From Pusillimonas sp. MFBS29 (GTDB lineage: Bacteria; Pseudomonadota; Gammaproteobacteria; Burkholderiales; Burkholderiaceae_B), in the NCBI RefSeq assembly GCF_020687695.1, contig NZ_JAJEWL010000010.1, positions 48,408 through 112,407 on the forward strand: a stretch of DNA of 64,000 nucleotides. The letters run 5' to 3'. Position 1 is the first letter of the stretch. Each line of letters begins with the position of its first letter. Made by a program: the position numbers and the translations under genes. This document shows, piece by piece, positions 45,407 to 55,037 of the stretch. A model generated the notes under the pieces. The model did not search any database, was not told the origin of the DNA, and saw nothing but the letters and a program-made list of their open reading frames with translations.

Positions 45407-46795
45407 CTAAATAGAAACTTTACTTGTGGGATTGTCTAAACTAACCATTTCAATTGGTAGGCTTTGATTACGAGAAATACGTACTAAACACTCTGCAACT
45501 AATTGTCCTTCTTTTCCATCCCACTCTGTGAGATACGTACTACTGTAGTAACGGATGGGTTCGATATTATCGTTATATGTATCGTTAGTTTCATTTACAA
45601 TTTTAATGATCTCTTCTGGTGTTCTCGCCAAGCTTGCCAAACCATGTCTTACATACCCGTAATAGTCATGAAGATCTGAACCTGCTATCGTATAATATAT
45701 TGGAATTACACCCGATAATGCCGCCTCCAGATGAATACTACTATTTCCCGCGACTAACCATCCAATTTTTCCCATAAATTCGGCTACTGGCTCATTTACC
45801 GGATTACTCAACGAAACCCGTGCCTCTCCCCGAAAAGCAGTAAGATATTTTTTTATATCACTATCAGACTGCCCAGGATGCCAACGCAGACGAACAGTTA
45901 AATCTAGGCTTAATAATTTCTTTACAAGCTTAATCGCATCGTCAGCATGGTCCAAAGCATTCAACGCAACTCCAACAATATTTTTTTTTAAGGCGAAAGA
46001 ACGAGTTAAAGTTTTCTTCTGTCCTGTAAGTAAAATCTTTGTGTTTGGTGGTTTCTTGTCAGAAGGTACACGGTTTTTTACACAGTTCTGATAGATATCC
46101 ATAGCGTATTGGCCGTCTAAAAAGGCGTAGTGTACTTGCAATGCCGGGAATAAGTTACTTACCGAGGCATGTTGCATATATACTGTTTTTATTTTCAACT
46201 CACATGCTACCGCCAGCATGCAGCGATTCGGCGCACTATGATCGTTAGCAGTAACTACAAACTCCGGTCTAAGGCTTTCAAGTACTCTATAGAAATAACA
46301 AAGATATAAATATACAGAGCAAAAATTGGAAAAATACCAGCTAACTGCGACTGGATGAATATTATTTAATTCTCGATAGAGTGCCGGCCCTTTTTTTACA
46401 AGCAATATTAAGGAATTGCATATATCCAAGAAACTGAAACGTATAGATAAGTAATGATCAGCCTCTTCATTTCGAGCTAAATTAGATGTCGAAACAATAA
46501 CAATACTCTCTCCCCTATTTTTCAAGCTTTCAATTGTCGTATTTAGTGAGTTTTGTTGATTCAGTGAACCGCAAAAAAATAAAAACTTAGCTGTTGAACA
46601 ATCTAATCCACGTCGAAAACTAAACAAGCGCAGCATGATTAAAAAGAACTTTACTAGCTGCAGCCATAGACCTCTGAAGAGCGGTGGAGTTCGAGTCAGA
46701 TGAGGCATATTCCTCAACTGTTGTCCATGCAGATAAGCAAGCCAAGTTTCCGGCTGATGCTTCAGAATATTATCTATTGATTTATACAAATGCAT
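45407..46795 (-). CDS. GT-B glycosyltransferase, candidate pseudaminic acid transferase
   Basis: A 462-residue soluble or membrane-associated protein with polysialyltransferase/KpsS-like features: FVVTANDHSAPNRCMLAVA near 185, VYMQHASVSNLFPAL near 210 (an HG/HA motif), LRWHPGQSD near 310 and the AGNSSIHLEAALSGVIPIYY segment near 360. It starts at an ATG that shares its A with the pseI stop codon (TGATG), so it is coupled to the last step of pseudaminic acid synthesis. That context and the fold support a role in transferring Pse from CMP-Pse; this is inference. Confidence 0.65.
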   Translation of the reverse strand: MHLYKSIDNILKHQPETWLAYLHGQQLRNMPHLTRTPPLFRGLWLQLVKFFLIMLRLFSFRRGLDCSTAKFLFFCGSLNQQNSLNTTIESLKNRGESIVIVSTSNLARNEEADHYLSIRFSFLDICNSLILLVKKGPALYRELNNIHPVAVSWYFSNFCSVYLYLCYFYRVLESLRPEFVVTANDHSAPNRCMLAVACELKIKTVYMQHASVSNLFPALQVHYAFLDGQYAMDIYQNCVKNRVPSDKKPPNTKILLTGQKKTLTRSFALKKNIVGVALNALDHADDAIKLVKKLLSLDLTVRLRWHPGQSDSDIKKYLTAFRGEARVSLSNPVNEPVAEFMGKIGWLVAGNSSIHLEAALSGVIPIYYTIAGSDLHDYYGYVRHGLASLARTPEEIIKIVNETNDTYNDNIEPIRYYSSTYLTEWDGKEGQLVAECLVRISRNQSLPIEMVSLDNPTSKVSI

Positions 46796-47850
46796 CACTT
46801 CAGCACTTCTTCCGTAACAGGCGTATTCATACTCACAGCATAACGTACCTTTTTTCCTATCACTTCGTCGATAAATTTTGGAGGTAATCCATACCCCGGC
46901 CTAACGCTTCTAATCATTTTTCTTGTAATCACTTCGCCTGGAGCAAGATCTTGGACAAAGTACAGCGAACGGCGGAACTGTATATTTCCTTGCTCACTTG
47001 ACTTTCTTCCATAATTAATCGCACCTAATGCAGACCAAGCCGTTTTACTATCACGACATAGAGCAGCTAGTTCTGCTGGCTCCAACGAGAAACTATCGTC
47101 TGGCCCATCATTTCTACGATCTAGCGTAAAATGCTTTTCAATAATGGATGCACCTAGCGCTACGCTAGCAATTGCTGTTGTATTGTCTAATGTATGATCC
47201 GACAGTCCAGTAACCAAACCAAACCGATCTATCATATCTGAGACAGTACGTAGGTTATAGTCGTCCGCTGGCGCTGGATAGCCACTAACACAATGTAATA
47301 TTGCAAGCTGGCGACAACCACCCTCTCGTGCGGATGCGACTGCCTCCTCAATTTCCTCAATATCAGCCATACCCGTGGAGATGATCATTGGCTTACCGGT
47401 ACTAGCTACATATTTAATTAATGGAAGATCTACCGCCTCAAAGGAGGCAATTTTATATGCTGGTACATTTAAATCTTCTAGCAAGTCTACTGCACTACTA
47501 TCAAATGGCGAACTAAAAATCGTTATACCTAATTTACGTGCATATGCGAATAGAGGCTTATGCCAGTCCCAAGGCATATGTGCTTCTTGATAAAGTTGAT
47601 ATAGTGTTTTACCATCCCAAAGACCTCCATGAATTTGAAATTCTTTCGAATCACAATCTAAGGTAATAGTATCTGGAGTATAAGTTTGTAGTTTTACAGC
47701 ATCCGCACCAGCCTTCTTAGCTTCCCCAATAATATTAAATGCCGTTTCTAACTTACCATTATGGTTAGCCGAAAGCTCTGCAATAATAAAGGGAGTTGTA
47801 TCACTAGCAATGCGTCGGCCAGCTATATTAATAAAAGGTATGGAAGACAT
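46795..47850 (-). CDS. pseI: Pseudaminic acid synthase
   Basis: A 351-residue NeuB/PseI-family enzyme that condenses 2,4-diacetamido-2,4,6-trideoxy-L-altrose with phosphoenolpyruvate to give pseudaminic acid. It has the barrel start FIIAELSANHNGKLETA (residues 21-37), the EKHFTLDRRNDGPDDSFSL metal-site region near 240 and a C-terminal SAF antifreeze-like domain (FRRSLYFVQDLAPGEVI ... RPGYGLPPKFID), whose wording is typical of PseI rather than NeuB. Five other Pse genes precede it on the same strand. Confidence 0.92.
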   Translation of the reverse strand: MSSIPFINIAGRRIASDTTPFIIAELSANHNGKLETAFNIIGEAKKAGADAVKLQTYTPDTITLDCDSKEFQIHGGLWDGKTLYQLYQEAHMPWDWHKPLFAYARKLGITIFSSPFDSSAVDLLEDLNVPAYKIASFEAVDLPLIKYVASTGKPMIISTGMADIEEIEEAVASAREGGCRQLAILHCVSGYPAPADDYNLRTVSDMIDRFGLVTGLSDHTLDNTTAIASVALGASIIEKHFTLDRRNDGPDDSFSLEPAELAALCRDSKTAWSALGAINYGRKSSEQGNIQFRRSLYFVQDLAPGEVITRKMIRSVRPGYGLPPKFIDEVIGKKVRYAVSMNTPVTEEVLK

Positions 47851-47853
47851 GAT

Positions 47854-48378
47854 CTATCTCTCTAAAGTTATTAGCCAATCTGTCGCTAATAAGCCCAAAC
47901 ATATAACAGCATGATAAGAATTTCCATCAAAGTGCTGCTCACGTAAAACGCCCTCTTGCTGAAATCCTAGGCGCAGATGGAATCGAATAGAGCGTTCGTT
48001 ATAAGATAACACCTGACCACAAACTTTATGCAGCCCAAGAATCACAAAAGCGTAATGCAATAAATCTTGCCCTAGCTTCCACCCTGTGCCTTTAGGTGCA
48101 TTGGGCGCAACATAAAATCCCCAATTAGCAATGCCACCCTCACCTAGCAAATGAAGATTAATAAAGCCCAATGGCATATTATTCTCTTCAAAAATCAGTA
48201 AATGACGAGCAGTATCCTTTGAAGCTCGATCGAACCAATTAATATGCTCCTCCAGCGAAATTTCGTGCTGTGTATACATATATTTTCGAACATCAAAATG
48301 ATTTCTCCAGCATAATATTAGTTCTAGGTCGTCACGCGTAACCTTTCGAATAAAATGAGTCGTCAATTGCTCCACCAC
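47854..48378 (-). CDS. pseH: UDP-4-amino-sugar N-acetyltransferase PseH
   Basis: A 174-residue GNAT acetyltransferase. The CoA-binding loop is in NAPKGTGWKLGQDLLHYAF near 100 and the segment KVCGQVLSYNERSIRFHLRLGFQQEGVLR near 120-148 is the usual GNAT end. In the pathway it acetylates the 4-amine of UDP-4-amino-4,6-dideoxy-L-AltNAc. A GTG start at 48378 directly abuts the pseG stop; a second GTG follows and GGAG lies just before. It sits between pseG and pseI. Confidence 0.9.
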   Translation of the reverse strand: MVEQLTTHFIRKVTRDDLELILCWRNHFDVRKYMYTQHEISLEEHINWFDRASKDTARHLLIFEENNMPLGFINLHLLGEGGIANWGFYVAPNAPKGTGWKLGQDLLHYAFVILGLHKVCGQVLSYNERSIRFHLRLGFQQEGVLREQHFDGNSYHAVICLGLLATDWLITLER

Positions 48379-49470
48379 TTACTCCACTAGATACCTGATA
48401 ACCCGAGAAACCCCAGCACCATCTATCACATTTGCTGACGCTAGCGACATGCGAGCCAATTGAGCTGGGTTCCGCTGTATCTCACGTATCAAAATCGGTA
48501 ATACATATGATATATTTTGGGTGTTCTCCACCAAGCTAACTGCATTAACAGATAGTAAGCCTTCGGCGATTTTCAGCTGATTATCTGCGAGTACAATCAT
48601 TATGGTCGGCAACCCGAGACAGCATCGCTCCCATGAGGTAGCACCAGCCGCACCAATAGCTAAATCACTATTAGCCATCTGTTTAGCCATATCACTAACA
48701 TCAACTAGAACTTTCGTTGCGATAGGCATACTCTCCGCCTGTTCTCGGACGAACTGAAGCCATGGGGCTGTTCCCCCCATTATGACAGTAATAGTGCTAT
48801 CTAGTGGCCACTTTATGGTTTTCAATGCCTCTAGAATCTGTCCAGTTGCATTATTTTTATCTACTCCACCCATACTAACTAATATACTTTGCAATAAAGT
48901 TCCATCCCGCCGTTGAAGACTATATGATCGTAGGGATTTGAACTCTGGACGTAGCAAAGCATATTTAGCACCATTTAATACCTTGCACTCCTTCGGCACC
49001 AAATGCCAATAATCCTCAGATCGACGCCCCAATGTTTGATCTAAAAGGATATTGCATTGATGTATCCGATCAGCTAAATCATCAATAACCAGTATTTTTT
49101 TACAATATTGTTTTAATGCCTGCTCCCAACGCATGTCTAAAGCATAATGGTCTACAATTAGCCATTGTGGTCGAATATTCGATAAAATTTGAATACAAAG
49201 TGCAGCATCCTGGGACTGTGTAGTCCCAAGCCAATGAGAATGTATAAGCAGGTCATCAACCTCGCTATCATTTGCATATGGCAATACGTGAATCTGATAG
49301 CTAGACTGCTGAACTAGATGAATCAGATGTCCCGGGTGCTCGCGGCATATAAAGTGAGCTTGGTAGCCTTTGAATCGCAACGCATTAGCGAGTGTAAGGC
49401 AACGCATTAAATGGCCAGTTCCTATATCGACCGAAGCATCTACACGAAAAGCAACTGTACGGCTATTCAT
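48379..49470 (-). CDS. pseG: UDP-2,4-diacetamido-2,4,6-trideoxy-beta-L-altropyranose hydrolase PseG
   Basis: A 363-residue GT-B-like hydrolase that removes UDP from the diacetamido sugar, the fourth step to Pse. Family motifs: VAFRVDASVDIGTGHLMRCLTLA (residues 5-27) with the active-site His of GTGHLMRC, LIVDHYALDMRWE near 98 and AIGAAGATSWERCCLGLP near 273. It overlaps pseF by 8 bp and abuts pseH, so all are one transcript. Confidence 0.93.
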   Translation of the reverse strand: MNSRTVAFRVDASVDIGTGHLMRCLTLANALRFKGYQAHFICREHPGHLIHLVQQSSYQIHVLPYANDSEVDDLLIHSHWLGTTQSQDAALCIQILSNIRPQWLIVDHYALDMRWEQALKQYCKKILVIDDLADRIHQCNILLDQTLGRRSEDYWHLVPKECKVLNGAKYALLRPEFKSLRSYSLQRRDGTLLQSILVSMGGVDKNNATGQILEALKTIKWPLDSTITVIMGGTAPWLQFVREQAESMPIATKVLVDVSDMAKQMANSDLAIGAAGATSWERCCLGLPTIMIVLADNQLKIAEGLLSVNAVSLVENTQNISYVLPILIREIQRNPAQLARMSLASANVIDGAGVSRVIRYLVE

Positions 49471-50164
49471 CTGAATTGCCTCTCATAGCCTTGAACATCC
49501 ACTCCGCGCGTTCCCAATCTTCCGGCGTATCAATATCTTGCACACGGTAGCGCGGCAACAGCACCGGAGCGGAGGCCTCCCCAAAAATCATTCGGCTCTG
49601 CAACCATGACTCAGCCTTTCCCCAGTAAAACTGGCCCGCATCATGATAGGCGTCTTCCAAGTCTTGAGATCGCGAACTGAAATGGTCTGGACTAAACATA
49701 ATCACTCGACCTTCAGGCGTCAGGCGAAGTGCTCGCTGAATAGGAAAACCGTAGCTTGTAACTGAGAATACATAACTACATCCCGTATCATTTAATACAG
49801 TCAAGCCTCGCCTGATATCTTCAGCGCGAACGAATGGGGCGGTAGCGTATAAACAGCATGCCTGATCCACTTGATCACCGCTACACGCGTTAACCCATTC
49901 TATTGCGTGGCGTATCACAGGCAATGTTCCTGTTTGGTCATCCGACAATTCTGATGGTCGAATGAAAGGAACTACTGCTCCATAGTCTCGTGCCACAATA
50001 GCAATTTCGCAATCGTCAGTTGATACGATTATCTGATCAAAACAATTACTCTCGAATGCAGCTTGAATCGTCCAGGCGATCATTGGCTTACCGCAAAATT
50101 CTTTTATATTTTTCCTTGGAATGCGCTTACTTCCTCCTCTAGCAGGAATAATTGCTAATCTCAT
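49463..50164 (-). CDS. pseF: CMP-pseudaminic acid cytidylyltransferase
   Basis: A 233-residue CMP-sugar synthetase that activates Pse with CTP. The N-terminal LAIIPARGGSKRIPRKNIKEF nucleotide motif, the STDDCEIA segment and the late QFYWGKAESWL stretch are those of PseF. It overlaps pseC upstream by 4 bp (ATGA) and pseG downstream by 8 bp. Confidence 0.95.
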   Translation of the reverse strand: MRLAIIPARGGSKRIPRKNIKEFCGKPMIAWTIQAAFESNCFDQIIVSTDDCEIAIVARDYGAVVPFIRPSELSDDQTGTLPVIRHAIEWVNACSGDQVDQACCLYATAPFVRAEDIRRGLTVLNDTGCSYVFSVTSYGFPIQRALRLTPEGRVIMFSPDHFSSRSQDLEDAYHDAGQFYWGKAESWLQSRMIFGEASAPVLLPRYRVQDIDTPEDWERAEWMFKAMRGNSDE

Positions 50165-51321
50165 CTTGCTGTTACCTTACGTACCGCCGCGACAACTTGA
50201 TTCTGCTGCTCTTCAGTCATTGTGTGAAACAATGGAAGACTAATAGCATCGGCATAATATCGTTCAGCATTAGGAAAATCGCCAGATCTAAATCCCATCT
50301 TCTGATAGTAAGGTTGAGTATGAATTGGTATATAATGCAAATTCACCCCAATACCCAACTCACGTAACGATTCAAAAACTTGACGATGACTTGCCTGTAT
50401 CTCATCTAAACGTAAACGTATTACATACAGATGTAATCCCGAATAGCTATCAGGGTGTTGCAATGGAGTTATTACCGGTAAATTCTTCAGTAATATATCG
50501 TAACGTGCGGCTAATTTATGACGTGTAGATATAAATTCATCCAACCGATCCATCTGACTGACGCCCAGTGCAGCCTGTAGGTCTGTCATACGATAATTGA
50601 AACCAAGATCAATCTGCTGATAATACCAAGGGCCATCTGATCGATGAGTCATAAGCTGTGGATCACGAGTAACGCCATGGCTGCGCAATAGGGACATCTG
50701 GCTTGCTAAGTAGTGATCATTCGTCAAGGCCATACCACCTTCGGCAGTTGTTATAATTTTAACTGGATGAAAACTGAATACCGTGATATCACTGTAATAA
50801 CCATTGCCGATGAAATCACCCTTATATTTACCACCAATCGCGTGGGAAGCGTCTTCTATAATCTTAAAATTATAACGTTGCCCCAGGGCATGAATTGTCG
50901 CCATATCACAAGACTGGCCACATAAATGAACGGCGACGAGTACTTTTGGTAAACGTCCCTCCCGTTCCGCTATTTCCAGTTTTCTTTGCAATGCTTCTGT
51001 ACACAAATTATAAGTATCTGGATCTATATCAACAAAATCGACCTGCGCACCGCAATAGATTCCACAATTTGCCGAGGCCACAAACGTAATAGGTGTTGTC
51101 CAAAGCCAATCCCCCTCTCCTAGGCCAAGAGCCAAGCAAGCAACATGCAAAGCAGAAGTCGCACTATTTACCGCTACAGCATATTTGCTTCCAACATGGG
51201 TAGCCACCCGTTGCTCAAACCGACTCACCATCGGCCCTTGAGTTAAAAAATCAGATTTTAAAACAGCGATTACTGCTTCTATATCTGCTTCTGAAATATC
51301 CTGCTTGCCATATGGGATCAT
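50161..51321 (-). CDS. pseC: UDP-4-amino-4,6-dideoxy-N-acetyl-beta-L-altrosamine transaminase PseC
   Basis: A 386-residue DegT-family aminotransferase. It begins IPYGKQDISEADIEAVIAVL, typical for PseC. The Schiff-base lysine is in FSFHPVKIITTAEGGM near 183, and the KIIEDASHAIGG PLP-ring aspartate region is near 155. It aminates the product of PseB. The ATG at 51321 has GGGAG eight bases upstream; a start five codons earlier would overlap pseB. It is 1 bp from the pseB stop. Confidence 0.95.
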   Translation of the reverse strand: MIPYGKQDISEADIEAVIAVLKSDFLTQGPMVSRFEQRVATHVGSKYAVAVNSATSALHVACLALGLGEGDWLWTTPITFVASANCGIYCGAQVDFVDIDPDTYNLCTEALQRKLEIAEREGRLPKVLVAVHLCGQSCDMATIHALGQRYNFKIIEDASHAIGGKYKGDFIGNGYYSDITVFSFHPVKIITTAEGGMALTNDHYLASQMSLLRSHGVTRDPQLMTHRSDGPWYYQQIDLGFNYRMTDLQAALGVSQMDRLDEFISTRHKLAARYDILLKNLPVITPLQHPDSYSGLHLYVIRLRLDEIQASHRQVFESLRELGIGVNLHYIPIHTQPYYQKMGFRSGDFPNAERYYADAISLPLFHTMTEEQQNQVVAAVRKVTAR

Positions 51322-51322
51322 G

Positions 51323-52321
51323 TCAAATTCTCCCAATTTTTTCCATATTTAATTCAATCCATACTCGTAACTGCTGATCTGTCATCCATTGCATGTTGTT
51401 ATCACTAGAATAGACAAAACCTTCGGGAACTTTTCTTCCATCCTTAATACGTTCAGCAGATTTTGCCCAATCATTAATAACCGGAAGAATTTTATAATAA
51501 TCTTTATATTCATAGGTATAATAGGCATCTTCTGAACTAATCATCTGCTCATGCAATTTTTCACCAGGACGAATACCGATCACCTCCTGCTTAGCCTCGG
51601 GAGCAACCACTCTAGCCAAGTCAGTCATCTTCATAGACGGAATACGCTTCACATAAATTTCGCCACCAACCATATCGTCAAAGGCGAACCAAACTAACTC
51701 CACTCCTTCCTCAAGAGAAATCATGAAGCGAGTCATTCGTTCATCCGTAATTGGAAGTACGCCTTTATCCTTAATAGACATAAAAAAAGGAATAACGGAG
51801 CCGCGAGACCCCATAACGTTACCGTAACGCACCACTGAAAAACGGGTGCCATGCTCTCCTGAATAAGCATTCCCTGCAACAAACAATTTATCAGAGGTAA
51901 GCTTAGTAGCTCCATATAAATTAATAGGGCTACTTGCTTTATCAGTAGATAGAGCAACAACACCTTTAACCTTTTTATCGATGCAAGCATCAATCAAATT
52001 CATTGCACCTAACACGTTAGTTTTTATACACTCAAATGGATTATATTCTGCGATAGGAACTATTTTAGTCGCGGCTGCATGCACTACGTAATCCACGTCA
52101 TCTAATGCACGATAAAGTCGCTCCTTATCACGCACATCGCCAATAAAGAAACGAATTCGAGAGTCATTGTGAAACTTTTTAGCCATTTCCCATTGCTTCA
52201 TCTCATCACGCGAGAAAATAATAATCTTTTTAGGATTATATTTAGCTAAAGTCATTGGAACAAATGTATTGCCAAAAGATCCGGTTCCACCAGTAATAAG
52301 AATAGTAGAATTATTTAACAT
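51323..52321 (-). CDS. pseB: UDP-GlcNAc 4,6-dehydratase (inverting) PseB
   Basis: A 332-residue soluble SDR that removes water from UDP-GlcNAc and inverts C5, the first step to Pse. It has TGGTGSFGNTF at residues 10-20, the STDKASSPINLYGATKLTSDKLF block with Tyr and Lys of the active site near 130-150, and the FMISLEEGVELV segment. It lacks the membrane domain of the PglF/WbpM homologue at the other end of the locus, so the locus has two distinct UDP-GlcNAc dehydratases. It is the first pse gene, 11 bp after wzx. Confidence 0.95.
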   Translation of the reverse strand: MLNNSTILITGGTGSFGNTFVPMTLAKYNPKKIIIFSRDEMKQWEMAKKFHNDSRIRFFIGDVRDKERLYRALDDVDYVVHAAATKIVPIAEYNPFECIKTNVLGAMNLIDACIDKKVKGVVALSTDKASSPINLYGATKLTSDKLFVAGNAYSGEHGTRFSVVRYGNVMGSRGSVIPFFMSIKDKGVLPITDERMTRFMISLEEGVELVWFAFDDMVGGEIYVKRIPSMKMTDLARVVAPEAKQEVIGIRPGEKLHEQMISSEDAYYTYEYKDYYKILPVINDWAKSAERIKDGRKVPEGFVYSSDNNMQWMTDQQLRVWIELNMEKIGRI

Positions 52322-52332
52322 ATTTATTTATA

Positions 52333-53607
52333 TCAATCAAAATTAAACCAAGGCATTGGGTAACGTTTATGCGCAGCCCACCATGTAAATAAAAATCTAA
52401 TTGCCATTGCAACGCAAAACGCTACAGCAGCGCCAGTCAATCCGAAATAACTAACCAATACTATTAGCAAAAACAGATTAATGATTCCAGAAATAAATGT
52501 CGCAATAGATAGCAAACCAGTTTGCTTTGAAAAAAAGATATAGTTTGTTACCATTAAATACATACCGCCGAAGGCTTGCCCCAATAAAAGCCACCCAATA
52601 ACTTGTTCTGCCTCTTTATATCTAGGCCCAGCGATAAATCCGACAATCCATGGCCCAACAAAAAACCCAACTATCGCCCCTAAAAAAACAATAGCAAACC
52701 AGATATATGTATAGCGAACGATTTTTTTTAATTCATCGAGATTATTTCTTTTTAGCCTCTCAAACAACCATGGTACATACGCCTTATTTATAGCATTGAA
52801 TATAAGATTAGTTCCAGCAGCTATTTGAACAGCAACCATATAGACACCAGCATCAGAAATACCCAATTTGGAATTAATTACAAATCGATCAACTGACGTT
52901 AAAAGAAAGACCCCGCCAACATGAGGAATTAATGGGACACCAAACTTTATTATTTCCTTATAAAAATCAGGTCTCCAGACCCACAAAGTCAGTAGCCCTT
53001 CCCGTTTGAGGAGCATCAAAGCTAAGAAACAAAACGTAGATGCAGCAATAATTTCAGCAGAAATACGACCGTCAGCACCATAGGGAACTATAACAACTAA
53101 GGCTATCGACAACCCCATATTAAGAAGACTGTACGATACCTGCATCACGCCATAGCGCTTAGGTTGCTTCCTTACTTGCCACTGCCCTAGCCTTAAGCCC
53201 ATGATGACAACACCGGCCGTGACAAACACAGCCCATAGCACCCATTGTTCTTCAAGCCCTAACCACCTAGAGAACGTCGAACGAAAGCCATACAATATCG
53301 CTAAAGCACAGCAGGTACTAACCATAAGTATCTGAATACTGGCTCCAATATATTGGCCCATTTCCTGTCTGGTGATGTTACTGTCATAATATTTACGCCC
53401 AGCAGAGCCAACCACACTCAATCCGACAAATGCACCTAAAGCTCCAAGCAATGTTTGAAACATCGCAACCTGGCCATACTCTTCAGGCATCAAATAGCGA
53501 GTTAATATAGGTAAAAGAGCAAATGGAATGATCGCATTTATGATATTTGATGAAAAATATATGAGAAATCCTGAAGCAAACTCATTCGCTCTTATATTTT
53601 TAAGCAA
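52333..53607 (-). CDS. wzx: Wzx-type repeat-unit flippase
   Basis: A membrane protein of 424 residues with about twelve hydrophobic helices of the MOP/polysaccharide-transport type; the N-terminus FLIYFSSNIINAIIPFALLPILTRYLMPEEYGQVAMF is characteristic. It flips undecaprenyl-linked repeat units to the periplasm. The frame begins at an ATG at 53637, but a strong GGGGAGGAG lies just before a TTG at 53607, which is taken as the start. It is followed by pseB 11 bp later. Confidence 0.88.
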   Translation of the reverse strand: MLKNIRANEFASGFLIYFSSNIINAIIPFALLPILTRYLMPEEYGQVAMFQTLLGALGAFVGLSVVGSAGRKYYDSNITRQEMGQYIGASIQILMVSTCCALAILYGFRSTFSRWLGLEEQWVLWAVFVTAGVVIMGLRLGQWQVRKQPKRYGVMQVSYSLLNMGLSIALVVIVPYGADGRISAEIIAASTFCFLALMLLKREGLLTLWVWRPDFYKEIIKFGVPLIPHVGGVFLLTSVDRFVINSKLGISDAGVYMVAVQIAAGTNLIFNAINKAYVPWLFERLKRNNLDELKKIVRYTYIWFAIVFLGAIVGFFVGPWIVGFIAGPRYKEAEQVIGWLLLGQAFGGMYLMVTNYIFFSKQTGLLSIATFISGIINLFLLIVLVSYFGLTGAAVAFCVAMAIRFLFTWWAAHKRYPMPWFNFD

Positions 53608-53747
53608 ATTCTCCTCCCCATTGGAAAAACATATCAAAATTAGGAAAGGCCATATTGATCCACATCTTTCTGAGCTTAAATCAAAATATAATCATCCAAT
53701 AAAAGCAAAAAGAAAATCAAATTATTTTTGCTCCTTGGGGCTCCAAG

Positions 53748-55037
53748 CTATAATCGTAAGTCCACATCATCAATATCAAATACGCTTTTAAGGTCGTAAA
53801 GTATATGTTCTGGCCGAGTTGATTTTCTAATCTGAGAAATACTCATTTCTTTAAACTCTTTATGTCCTACCGCTACGACCACACCATCATAGATACCAGT
53901 ACCGAGCCTAGGCACCAACTGCACACCATATTCACGCGCTACCTCTTGAGAGTCAGCCCACGGATCGTAAACATCCACTTGCGCACCATACTCTAACAAC
54001 TCTTCATAAATATCAATGATTCGCGTATTACGGATATCCGGGCAGTTTTCTTTAAATGTAATTCCCATAACTAGAACACGCATACCTTGAATTTGAATTC
54101 TGCGCTTGACCATGGCTTTAACTAGTTGCTGTACTACATACGCCCCCATCCCATCATTGATACGCCGACCTGCCAGGATAATTTCCGGGTGATAACCTAT
54201 AGACTGGGCCTTATGTGTCAGGTAGTAAGGGTCAACGCCTATACAATGGCCACCTACTAAGCCTGGCCGAAATGGCAGAAAGTTCCATTTTGTTCCTGCC
54301 GCTTCAAGCACGTTTTGCGTATCTATCCCCAACTTATTGAATATCAAGGCAAATTCATTGATTAGCGCAATATTTACATCGCGCTGAGTATTTTCAATAA
54401 CCTTGGCGGCTTCTGCTACGCGTATGCTGGGTGCCTTGTGGGTACCCGCGGTAATAATTTCACCGTACAAGGCATCAACCAAATCAGCCACCTCCGGCGA
54501 AGAACCCGACGTCACCTTTTTGATCGTACTGACTCGGTGCTCTTTATCGCCAGGGTTGATGCGCTCTGGGCTATAACCCACGTGGAAATCTTTCTTGTAC
54601 TTCAGGCCCGATGCCTTTTCCAGTTCGGGCACGCACTCTTCTTCTGTTGCCCCCGGGTATACGGTGGATTCGTAAATTACGATATCGCCCGGCTTAAGCA
54701 CGTCGCCTATCATGGCACTAACATCGCGCAAGAAACTCAGATCTGGCTGCTTGTGTGCATCTATAGGTGTGGGTACGGTCACAATGTAGACGTTGGCGCC
54801 GGCCAAGTCCTGTACTTGGCTGCTGACGCGTAGCCCGGTGGCTTGTTGCAGTTCGTCTGGCTCTACCTCCAGCGTACTGTCCATGCCATTGGCCAGTTGC
54901 TCGATTCGCTTGGCATTTATGTCAAAACCCAATACAGATCGCTTCTTACCGAACTCTACTGCCAGTGGTAAGCCTACATATCCCAAGCCAATTACTGCGA
55001 CTTCTACATTCTTTAGTGTCAAGCTGACCGAATTCAT
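53748..55037 (-). CDS. UDP-N-acetylhexosamine 6-dehydrogenase (TviB/WbpO family)
   Basis: A 429-residue nucleotide-sugar dehydrogenase that makes a UDP-HexNAc uronic acid by two NAD+-dependent oxidations at C6. It has the N-terminal [18 protein letters not shown] motif, the central helix [21 protein letters not shown] with catalytic Cys near 260, and the C-terminal NAD half with [19 protein letters not shown]. TviB and WbpO act on UDP-GlcNAc or UDP-GalNAc. It is the first gene of the leftward locus. The 5' two thirds are GC-rich while the 3' part is AT-rich, as if the recombination joint of the cassette lay within this gene. Confidence 0.92.
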   Translation of the reverse strand: MNSVSLTLKNVEVAVIGLGYVGLPLAVEFGKKRSVLGFDINAKRIEQLANGMDSTLEVEPDELQQATGLRVSSQVQDLAGANVYIVTVPTPIDAHKQPDLSFLRDVSAMIGDVLKPGDIVIYESTVYPGATEEECVPELEKASGLKYKKDFHVGYSPERINPGDKEHRVSTIKKVTSGSSPEVADLVDALYGEIITAGTHKAPSIRVAEAAKVIENTQRDVNIALINEFALIFNKLGIDTQNVLEAAGTKWNFLPFRPGLVGGHCIGVDPYYLTHKAQSIGYHPEIILAGRRINDGMGAYVVQQLVKAMVKRRIQIQGMRVLVMGITFKENCPDIRNTRIIDIYEELLEYGAQVDVYDPWADSQEVAREYGVQLVPRLGTGIYDGVVVAVGHKEFKEMSISQIRKSTRPEHILYDLKSVFDIDDVDLRL

